A stretch of 64,000 nt of DNA, taken from Rhodocyclaceae bacterium (GTDB lineage Bacteria > Pseudomonadota > Gammaproteobacteria > Burkholderiales > Rhodocyclaceae). Positions 57,524-64,000 of the stretch are shown here, piece by piece; position 1 is the first letter of the stretch, and each line of letters opens with the position of its first letter. A program made the position numbers and the translations under genes. A model generated the notes under the pieces. It made no database searches. It saw only the letters and a list, made by a program, of their open reading frames with translations, and was not told the origin of the DNA. The DNA lies in assembly GCA_020445745.1 (NCBI GenBank), contig JAGRGB010000053.1:1-64000 (forward strand), given 5' to 3'.

Positions 57524-58393
57524 TCAGCGCCCGTCGTGGCGGCGTCGGAGGTCGGCCAGCACTTCGAGATCGATTAGGGCGTCATCGCGGATCCGGTTGT
57601 CGTAATTCTCGACGCCCATGAAGCGTGCCATCGCGGTGATGCAGGCCTCGTCCCACAGCGCCCCGGGCGGCAGCGAGCGGAATCCGGCCGCGGCGAGGAT
57701 GGCCTTCAGCTCGGCGGCGATCGCGGCGTCGATCGGTGCCAGATCGGCGTCGTTCGACGGAAAGTAGGACAGCCGGTGTAGTTCGTAGCAGCGGGCGAGT
57801 TCTTCGATCGGCTCGGGATGGTCGTACACCGAGACATCGACGTGGCGGCCGTCGCGACCGCCATAGCCGCCGCCCGGCTTGACCACCAGCAATGCCGCCG
57901 ATTGCTGGCCCCGCAGTTCGCCGCCGGCATCGCGTCCGGCAGCCAGCGCCTGCAGCAGGCGCCGGGCGATCTCGCCGCTGGCGGATTCGAAGGCGTCGAC
58001 CATTGCGGTCACCACCGACTCGCCGGCCAGGGTGTTGCCGCTGGCGACCGCATCGCCGCCGACCGCCGAGCCCGACCAGCCGTCCCAGCGCTGCACTTCT
58101 GCGCCGGTATGGGCGCCGGCCGCCCCCTGGTGCGTCATCACCGCGAGCTGGCGCTGATCACGCTGAGGATCGTTGCGCAGCAGTATCGCGAGGGTTTCCT
58201 CGGCGCTCGCTCCCCGTTCGAGCAGTTCCAGCCCGTGGTGACCGTGGTCGGGATTGGCGAAGGCCTGGGTGGTTATCGCACCGGCGCCGGCACTGGCATG
58301 GGCGACGATGCTGCCGACACCGGGAAACTTGGATTGCACGGCGATGCCGAGTTCGCCCCGTTGCGGGTCGCGGCCGATGATCGAATAGGTCAC
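57524..58393 (-). CDS. DUF1028 family protein (Ntn-hydrolase-like)
   Basis: A 289-residue protein. The opening VTYSIIGRDPQRGELGIAVQ and later HASAGAGAITTQAFANP and VASGNTLAG are diagnostic of DUF1028, a cytoplasmic Ntn-hydrolase-like fold of unknown activity. I start at GTG 58393, where relatives begin; an upstream TTG at 58450 would add 19 residues over a duplicated segment. Ribosome-binding site is weak. Confidence 0.78.
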   Translation of the reverse strand: MTYSIIGRDPQRGELGIAVQSKFPGVGSIVAHASAGAGAITTQAFANPDHGHHGLELLERGASAEETLAILLRNDPQRDQRQLAVMTHQGAAGAHTGAEVQRWDGWSGSAVGGDAVASGNTLAGESVVTAMVDAFESASGEIARRLLQALAAGRDAGGELRGQQSAALLVVKPGGGYGGRDGRHVDVSVYDHPEPIEELARCYELHRLSYFPSNDADLAPIDAAIAAELKAILAAAGFRSLPPGALWDEACITAMARFMGVENYDNRIRDDALIDLEVLADLRRRHDGR

Positions 58394-58424
58394 GATCGCC
58401 CGGGGATCACGATCGCCCGGGGAC
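58391..58424. repeat. Tandem 17-bp duplication at the start of the DUF1028 gene
   Basis: CACGATCGCCCGGGGAT (58391-58407) is repeated as CACGATCGCCCGGGGAC (58408-58424), 16 of 17 bases identical. The minus-strand GTG start of the DUF1028 gene lies in the first copy. A 17-bp step is not a multiple of three, so a second GTG is placed out of frame. Confidence 0.85.
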
Positions 58425-58534
58425 GCCGATGCCGCGTGCGGCGCAGCCAATCGTCGCCCCGCGGGACGCGCGGCGACGCACTGCCCGCAATCGCGCGCTC
58501 GGCGATCGGGCGTGCGGAGTCAAGCCATTGGCCG

Positions 58535-58732
58535 TCAGGCGAGCGGCCTGATGAAGAACTGCATGATCGCTGCGGAAGTCTCGCCGTCCGCCAGGATAGC
58601 CGTGGCCCACTTGGGTATCGCCTGGATCGCCCAGACGACCACCACCGCCAGAATGATCCTGCGGCCGCGCGACATGGCCTGCAGGCGTTCGAGCATCTCG
58701 TGCGGGACGCCGCTCTTGTCGGTCTCTCTCAT
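58535..58732 (-). CDS. Small single-span membrane protein
   Basis: A 65-residue protein with one membrane helix (IILAVVVVWAIQAIPKWATAIL) after a short charged N-terminus with LERLQAMSRGRR. GGGG/GAGG-like sequence precedes the ATG. No homologue recognised and function unknown; its composition looks protein-like and the gap is otherwise empty. Confidence 0.55.
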   Translation of the reverse strand: MRETDKSGVPHEMLERLQAMSRGRRIILAVVVVWAIQAIPKWATAILADGETSAAIMQFFIRPLA

Positions 58733-58902
58733 GGGTGTAACGCCCCTCGTCTTACGGCGCGGGCAGTTGCCCGAACCACTGGAGTCTTTCTGATGGAGCG
58801 TTTATAGCGGGAGTTTCGGAAAACTGCTAGCTGCAGTGCAGCACAGGGGCGGTGCGGCCGCGAGGCCCGGCGGTCCGGGCATCGTGGGCCGCCCGCGGGG
58901 GG

Positions 58903-59472
58903 TCAGGGCTTGATCGCTTCGAGCGCGATGATCAGCTGCACGTCGTCGGAAACGTAGGGGGCGTATTTGCCGGCGTTGAACTCGCTGCGCTTGATCGTCG
59001 CGGTCGCATTGGCGCCGATCGCGTCCTTCTTCTCGATCGGATGCGGCATCGCGTGAAAGCTGGTGACCTGGAGGGTGACCGGCTTGGTGACGCCCTTGAT
59101 CGTCAGATCGCCTTCCACCGTGGCCGGCTTGTCGCCATCGAAGGTGACCTTGGTGGACTTGAAGGTGATCGTCGGGAAGTTCGCGGTGTCGAAGAAGTCC
59201 TTTTCCTGGATGTGCCCGTTGAAGATGTCGTAGCCGGTGTTCACCGAAGTCGCGTCGATGGTCACGTCCACCGCGCCGGTCTTGGCTTCGCGGTCGATGG
59301 TGACGGTGCCGCTGGTCTTGTCGAAACGGTGGATCTGGTTCGAATAGCCGAAGTGGCTGTATTCGAAGCGCGGCGCGGTGTGCTTCGGATCGATCTGATA
59401 GGTTTCGGGGGCGGCCAGGGTGGTGCCGGCAAAGCCGGCGGCAAGCAGGCAGGCGAGGGTGAAGCGTTTCAT
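58903..59472 (-). CDS. YceI-family periplasmic protein 1
   Basis: A 189-residue exported lipocalin-like protein. Signal peptide ends TTLA|A. YceI features: ETYQIDPKHTAPRFEYSHFG, GSGTVTID-like SGTVTIDREAK, DFFDTANFPTITFKST, GDLTIKGVTKPVTL. YceI proteins bind polyprenoid or quinone-like lipids in the periplasm. It follows a second YceI gene and a cytochrome b561 gene in the same direction. Confidence 0.93.
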   Translation of the reverse strand: MKRFTLACLLAAGFAGTTLAAPETYQIDPKHTAPRFEYSHFGYSNQIHRFDKTSGTVTIDREAKTGAVDVTIDATSVNTGYDIFNGHIQEKDFFDTANFPTITFKSTKVTFDGDKPATVEGDLTIKGVTKPVTLQVTSFHAMPHPIEKKDAIGANATATIKRSEFNAGKYAPYVSDDVQLIIALEAIKP

Positions 59473-59509
59473 GGTGACTCCTGGGTTGTCGTAACGGGTG
59501 GGTTGAAAT

Positions 59510-60064
59510 TCACTGGGCCGGGGCTGCGATGCGGAAACGGATCTCGACTTCGTCGGCGACCACGCTGGTGTCGCTCCACATGCCCTCGCCGATCGCGTAG
59601 TCCGAGCGCAGCAGCTTGAAGCTGCCGCTGAAGGCGCCCACGGCGCCCGGCTCGAAACGCGCGTCGGTGACGATTTCGCGGGTCTTGCCCTTGATCGTCA
59701 GCTGGCCGTGGATGCGGAAGAGCTGGTTGCCGAGGGGCTCGACCGAAGACGACGCGAAGATCGCCTTGGGGTGCTGCGCGATGTCGAACCATTCCGCCGA
59801 CGCCACTTCCTCGTCGGCCTCCTCGAGGCCGGTGTCGATGCTCGCCAGTTCGACCTCGAGGTGCGCGCTGCCGCCGGCAGGGGCGTCCGGATCGAAATGG
59901 ATGCTGCCGTCGAAGCGCTTGAACCGTCCTTCGACCGGCACGTTCATCTGGGTGGACACGAAACTCACCCGGCTTTCGCCCGGCCTGAAGCCGGAATATT
60001 CGTTCGCCATCGCCGGCACGACCAGGGTCAGGCCCAGCAGACAGCCGATCAGCGATCTCGTCAT
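59510..60064 (-). CDS. YceI-family periplasmic protein 2
   Basis: A 184-residue exported protein (signal ending AMA|N). YceI elements are GESRVSFVSTQMNVPVEGRF, EWFDIAQHPKAIFASSS and GQLTIKGKTREIV. GAGGAG precedes the ATG at 60064. Its start overlaps the cytochrome b561 stop (ATGA), so the two are translationally coupled and probably share a redox or lipid function. Confidence 0.92.
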   Translation of the reverse strand: MTRSLIGCLLGLTLVVPAMANEYSGFRPGESRVSFVSTQMNVPVEGRFKRFDGSIHFDPDAPAGGSAHLEVELASIDTGLEEADEEVASAEWFDIAQHPKAIFASSSVEPLGNQLFRIHGQLTIKGKTREIVTDARFEPGAVGAFSGSFKLLRSDYAIGEGMWSDTSVVADEVEIRFRIAAPAQ

Positions 60065-60624
60065 CGTGGACTCCTCGGGGTTGTCGACCACGGCAGCATC
60101 CGCGTCAGGACGTCGTCGCGATCCAGATAATGGTGTTTGAGCGCCGCAGCCGCATGAGACAGCACGATCGCCGCCATGCCGAGGTTCAGCACCTTGTGTA
60201 CCTGCTTCAGCACCTCGCCCAGTTCCTTGTTCTTGTCGAGCAGGTCGGGCAGCGGCAGGACGCCGAAATAGACGGTCTGCACGCCGAGCGCCGAGCTCAT
60301 CAGCCAGCCGCTGACCGGCACCACGAACATCAGCAGATAGAGTGTGTGGTGCCCGGCGTAGGCTGCCTTCTTCTGCCAGCCTGGCATCGCCGCGGGGAGC
60401 GGCGGCGGGGTATGCTGGCTACGCCAGGCCAGCCGCAGCGCGACCAGCAGGAAGACGCTGACACCGGCCCATTTGTGCCACGAGTAGATCTTCAGCTTCC
60501 ACGGCGAGAGGGGCAGCTCGTGCATGTAGATGCCGAGCGAGAAGTTGCCGATGATGACGATGGCGACCAGCCAGTGCAGCGTGATCGCCACCGCGTCGTA
60601 GCGAGTTTGTCGGGGTTGCGGCAT
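60061..60624 (-). CDS. Cytochrome b561
   Basis: A 187-residue membrane protein with four helices and heme-ligand histidines (ITLHWLVA, YSWHKWAG, YAGHHTLYLL, VLSHAAAALKHHY). Family members pass electrons between quinol and periplasmic acceptors. It is coupled to the downstream YceI gene, an arrangement common in proteobacteria. Confidence 0.92.
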   Translation of the reverse strand: MPQPRQTRYDAVAITLHWLVAIVIIGNFSLGIYMHELPLSPWKLKIYSWHKWAGVSVFLLVALRLAWRSQHTPPPLPAAMPGWQKKAAYAGHHTLYLLMFVVPVSGWLMSSALGVQTVYFGVLPLPDLLDKNKELGEVLKQVHKVLNLGMAAIVLSHAAAALKHHYLDRDDVLTRMLPWSTTPRSPR

Positions 60625-60797
60625 CCGGGTCTTCCGCGTGATATGACGGACGCCATTTTATTGCCGGTTTGTGCCGGGATAAACCTCGGTTATGGCAACT
60701 GACTGTTGCACGGTTCGGGACGCCGGATCCTCAATCGGCCGGCCTTGCTCCGCTTCGCGGCGTGCCTGCCGGAGGCCGCCGCCGCGCCCACGCCCAG

Positions 60798-61265
60798 TCA
60801 ACGTATCGTGACCTCGCCTTCCATGCCCAGTTCGCGGTGGTCGTCGATGCTGCAGAAGAAGCTGTAGCGGCCGGCGCGGATCGGCACCAGCCACATCTCC
60901 ATCTCCTGGCCATGCTTGATATAGACCGAACTCAGCACCGGTGTCACGACCCGCCCGGCCGAGTTTTGCGCCATCTTGATCGCCACGCCGCTGAAGAAGG
61001 AACCGCCCACCATGTTGTGGGAAACGTTGCCGACGTTCTTCAGGCGGATGATGTAGGGCTTGTTGCGCTCGAGCTCCAGATCGGCCGGCGTGTAGCTGTG
61101 GTCTTCCAGTTTCAGTTCGACGACCTCGGCCTGGTTCCAGTCGATCTGGTCCATGATCGTCGCCACACCGCTGTCCAGCCCGACCGGCGAACGCAGCTTG
61201 GTTTCAGCGATGGCAGTGCCCTGCAGCAGCAGGGCGCAGGCGGCGGCGATCAGAGATGATTTCAT
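60798..61265 (-). CDS. Exported cupredoxin
   Basis: A 155-residue protein with a signal peptide ending TAIA|E and a C-terminal cupredoxin fold. Type 1 copper ligands can be assigned: His in NVSHNMVGG, Cys and His in FFCSIDDHRELGM, and Met in the same segment. It is a small blue-copper electron carrier by inference. No partner is adjacent except the cytochrome b561 group 170 bp downstream. Confidence 0.88.
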   Translation of the reverse strand: MKSSLIAAACALLLQGTAIAETKLRSPVGLDSGVATIMDQIDWNQAEVVELKLEDHSYTPADLELERNKPYIIRLKNVGNVSHNMVGGSFFSGVAIKMAQNSAGRVVTPVLSSVYIKHGQEMEMWLVPIRAGRYSFFCSIDDHRELGMEGEVTIR

Positions 61266-61349
61266 CGCGATTCCCGGGAAGTGGTCGATACGGTCAATAA
61301 CGGCTGCGGCGGTCGCGCCTTGATCGGCGGCCCTCCGCGGAGTCTTGCC

Positions 61350-62975
61350 TCAGGCGCTGCGCAGGCCGGCCAGCCGGGTCAGCAGAATCGTCAGCAGCGG
61401 CAGCAGCAGCCCGATCGCCGTCACCGCCAGCAGCAGGTTGCCCAGATCGCCGTAGTCGGCGGGCGTCACCACTGCCGCGCCGGCCGGGTCGCGCACCTCG
61501 CGCGACACGACGAAGATCTGATTGAGGTACTTGGTGCCGAGCTGCGAGGCCGACAGCGCGAGGTTGGTGAACGACGCCATCACCGCGAAGAAGGTGGCCT
61601 TGAGATGGCTCGGCGCGGAGTTGGCGATCCACGCCAGCATCGGCACCATCGCGATCTGGCCGAGGGGCGATTCGAGGGCGGTGTCGAAGATCGCGATGAA
61701 GCGCGCGTCCACGACGCCGGCGGTTCGGGCCGCGGTCCACTCGTGAAGGCCGTGGTACATGCCGAGGATGGGCAGCGCCAGGGCAGTGCCGGCCACGGTC
61801 AGGAAGGTCACGATCCAGGCGATCGAGCGTTCCGCCATCATCCGGCGAAACAGGAACAGCCCGGCGAGGGTGAGGCTGGCGCCGATCAGCGACAGCCTGG
61901 CGAGAAAGCTCTGGTCGAAACCGAGTTCGTCGATCATCCACCAGGTCGAGCCGGCGCCCGGGCCGGGCAGGGCGCGGAACACGAAGATCACGATCGCGGT
62001 GCCGAGCAGCGTGTTGCGGGCACCGGCCTCGAGTTCGCGCAGCAGACGGCTCATCAGGAACGCGATGACCGCGAAGCTGCCGACGAAGATGATCTCCTGT
62101 CCGTGCGCGAGGCCCGACAGGCCGACGCCGACGGTGATCACCGCGAACAGCAGGCTGCCTCCGAGAATCCACCAGTTGGGCCGGGTCAGGCCGTCCCCGC
62201 CGGGGCGGTCGAGATCCGCGATCGTGTCGGCGGCGGCGCCGCCGGCGATCAACTGGCGCCGCCTGCGGCGATGCAGCCAGCCGGCCCAGGCGACGCCGGC
62301 CACCGACAGCAGCGGGATCACCAGCGCCATTCGGTAGATGTCCAGGTAGATCGTGACCTTGGCGTCCTGGGGCAGGGATTCGGTGCCGGCGAACATCACC
62401 ACGTTGGCGAGCGACACCAGGACGCTGCCGCCGATGATCGCAACCCGTCCGAGGGTCTGCATGGTGGTGTTCATCAGCCGCCGGGTGTCCTCTGGCACGG
62501 GGGTGCCGTCGGCTTCGAAGCGCGGGACCGCCTCGACCGTCATCGCGTCTGCGACCGCGTCCTGCATGACGTAGCCGATCGGTGCCAGCAATACCGAAAG
62601 CACGAACCAGCTCTCGGCGCTCATGATCTCGCGCATCGCCTGCGGCGAGCCGATCAGCCCGATCATGATCGCGATGCTGCCGGCGATCAGCCCGGCACCG
62701 AGGTACACCAGGGCCGCCTTCCAACGCCACAGCAGGTCCACCAGGTGGCCCACCGGCATCTTCAGGGCCCACGGGATGCCGGCCCAGAAGCCCAGCGCGG
62801 CGAGGAAGGCCGCCGACAGCCCCAGGTATTCCTTGACGAAGAAGGTGCCGACCAGGCCGGTCAGGCCGGATACCCCCGCCGCCATGTAGACCATCAGCGG
62901 CGGCAGATAGGACCAGCGCATCTCGCGGCCGAGTTCGATGAAGTTGCGGTCGATCCAGTGGTACAGGCGTTTCAT
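61350..62975 (-). CDS. MFS transporter, BT1/folate-biopterin-transporter-like
   Basis: A 541-residue polytopic protein with about twelve helices. The N-terminal part (FFVKEYLGLSAAFLAALGFW, GIPWALKMPVGHLVDLL) and the central DAVADAMTVEAVPRFEADG are reminiscent of the BT1-type MFS branch. Substrate cannot be told from sequence. It starts 13 bp downstream of lrgB in the same direction. Confidence 0.72.
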   Translation of the reverse strand: MKRLYHWIDRNFIELGREMRWSYLPPLMVYMAAGVSGLTGLVGTFFVKEYLGLSAAFLAALGFWAGIPWALKMPVGHLVDLLWRWKAALVYLGAGLIAGSIAIMIGLIGSPQAMREIMSAESWFVLSVLLAPIGYVMQDAVADAMTVEAVPRFEADGTPVPEDTRRLMNTTMQTLGRVAIIGGSVLVSLANVVMFAGTESLPQDAKVTIYLDIYRMALVIPLLSVAGVAWAGWLHRRRRRQLIAGGAAADTIADLDRPGGDGLTRPNWWILGGSLLFAVITVGVGLSGLAHGQEIIFVGSFAVIAFLMSRLLRELEAGARNTLLGTAIVIFVFRALPGPGAGSTWWMIDELGFDQSFLARLSLIGASLTLAGLFLFRRMMAERSIAWIVTFLTVAGTALALPILGMYHGLHEWTAARTAGVVDARFIAIFDTALESPLGQIAMVPMLAWIANSAPSHLKATFFAVMASFTNLALSASQLGTKYLNQIFVVSREVRDPAGAAVVTPADYGDLGNLLLAVTAIGLLLPLLTILLTRLAGLRSA

Positions 62976-62988
62976 CGATGCGTGCTCG

Positions 62989-63723
62989 TCAGGGTCGGAA
63001 CAGGGATTCGAGCCAGGGCAGCAGAAGCGGCAGCGTGGCGGCGGTGAACAGGCCGTTCAGGCCCATCGCCAGCGCCGCGAACGCGCCCGCCTGCTCGCTG
63101 ACCTGGAACGCGCGGGCGGTGCCGATGCCGTGGGATGCCAAGCCGATCGCGAAGCCCCGCACGGCGTGGTCCTCGATGTGCAGCAGGCGATACACGTAGC
63201 GGGCGCCGATCGCACCGAGGATGCCGGTGGCGATCACCAGCACCGCGGTCAGCGAGGGCAGGCCACCGAGCCGTTCGGCGACACCCATCGCAATTGGCGT
63301 GGTCACGCTCTTCGGGGCGAGCGACATCAGCAGCTCGCGGCTGGCGCCGAACATCGCGCCGAGCGCCACCGCCGACAATGCCGCCGCCAGCGATCCCGCC
63401 ACCAGCGCCACCAGCAGCGGCAGCGCCAGCTTCTTCAGGCGCTCGAACTGCGCGTAGAGCGGAATCGCCAGCGCGACGGTGGCCGGCCCGAGCAGGAAAT
63501 GGACGAACTGGGCGCCGTCGAAATAGACCGGATAGGGGGTATCGGTGGCGAGCAATACGGCCACCAGCATCGCCACCGCCAGCAGCACCGGATTTGCCGC
63601 CGGGTGCATGCCCAGCCGGCGATGGATCGCGAACGCGATCTGGTAGCAGACCAGGGTCAGCGTCAGACCGAGCAGCGGCGTCGCCGCCAGATAGACCCAG
63701 ATGTCGGCGATCGGGTTGCTCAC
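62989..63723 (-). CDS. lrgB: LrgB/CidB-family membrane protein
   Basis: A 244-residue membrane protein. The conserved core is ASRELLMSLAPKSVTTPIAM and GILGAIGARYV and ASHGIGTARAF, which define LrgB. Members act with LrgA in murein hydrolase control or in export of small organic acids such as glycolate or pyruvate. The start is GTG 63723, overlapping the lrgA stop (GTGA). Confidence 0.92.
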   Translation of the reverse strand: MSNPIADIWVYLAATPLLGLTLTLVCYQIAFAIHRRLGMHPAANPVLLAVAMLVAVLLATDTPYPVYFDGAQFVHFLLGPATVALAIPLYAQFERLKKLALPLLVALVAGSLAAALSAVALGAMFGASRELLMSLAPKSVTTPIAMGVAERLGGLPSLTAVLVIATGILGAIGARYVYRLLHIEDHAVRGFAIGLASHGIGTARAFQVSEQAGAFAALAMGLNGLFTAATLPLLLPWLESLFRP

Positions 63724-64000
63724 GAGCCGGCCTCGTCGCGCCGGCCGCGCCGGATCATCATGTTCAGCACCAGCGCGGTCACCGCGATGCCGATCAGCGT
63801 GCTCGCCACCAGCGCGACCGAAAGGGCCAGCCATTCGTCTGCCACCCGCTGGAAGTGCAGCAGCACACCGGTGCCGGCCGGCACGAACAGCAGGGACAGA
63901 TGGGACAGCAGGGTGTTGGAGGTCTCCCGCAATTCGCCGCCGGGCCCGCCGCGGGTCAGCAACAGCAGGAACAGCAGCGCCATGCCGATCACCGGTCCGG
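63720..64000 (-). CDS. lrgA: LrgA/CidA-family membrane protein, cut by window end
   Basis: The last 93 codons of an LrgA gene. The frame is open to the window edge and reads GPVIGMALLFLLLL, the conserved first half of the family, followed by LLFVPAGTGVLLHF and two more helices. The true start lies beyond 64000. It is coupled to lrgB. Confidence 0.88.
   Translation of the reverse strand, partial: GPVIGMALLFLLLLTRGGPGGELRETSNTLLSHLSLLFVPAGTGVLLHFQRVADEWLALSVALVASTLIGIAVTALVLNMMIRRGRRDEAGS

Overview
The window is GC-rich and tightly packed with bacterial genes. GlcEF, a three-gene proton-translocating transhydrogenase, RlmM, PurT, IspB, an abundance of cyclic-di-GMP proteins and Gsp-type secretion genes point to a beta- or gammaproteobacterium. 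The ispB/tRNA-Pro neighbourhood makes me lean weakly to the beta side. I cannot name the species.

Positions 1-24,700 are mostly housekeeping and signalling: glycolate oxidase subunits (glcEF), an HDOD protein, a PP2C phosphatase, CorA, pntAA-pntAB-pntB with a clear terminator, a PAS-GGDEF-EAL protein that looks catalytically dead, RhlE, RlmM, a Tas-like aldo/keto reductase, an HD-GYP/EAL pair, a small lipoprotein, a glycerophosphodiester phosphodiesterase, ispB, tRNA-Pro(CGG), a U32-family tRNA hydroxylation protein and a UvrD-like helicase.

Positions 24,700-52,300 hold the most interesting part. It contains a type II-like secretion operon (GspE, PilM/N/O-like proteins, a GspC/PilP-like protein, a secretin with a cohesin-like C-terminus, three pseudopilins). 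Next come a sensor kinase and an NtrC-family sigma-54 activator, then gspF-gspG on the other strand. Divergent from those is a 2,026-residue multicopper oxidase resembling the MofA/MnxG manganese-oxidase type. Downstream lie a beta-propeller protein, two SCO1/SenC copper chaperones, a cytochrome c/periplasmic-binding-protein fusion, two decayed Csp-type copper-storage genes, a small Cys/His-rich protein and a His-rich outer-membrane protein. Three sigma-54-type promoters and a repeated TTCCCCAC element precede the secretion operon, gspG and the oxidase. I infer one regulon in which the two-component system switches on both a giant extracellular metal oxidase and its dedicated exporter.

Positions 52,300-64,000 carry a DEDDh exonuclease, an orphan histidine kinase, DUF2059 and DUF2238 proteins, purT, a DUF1028 protein and a small membrane protein. 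They end with a periplasmic redox set (two YceI proteins, cytochrome b561, a cupredoxin), an MFS/BT1-like transporter and lrgB-lrgA. The last of these runs off the window end.
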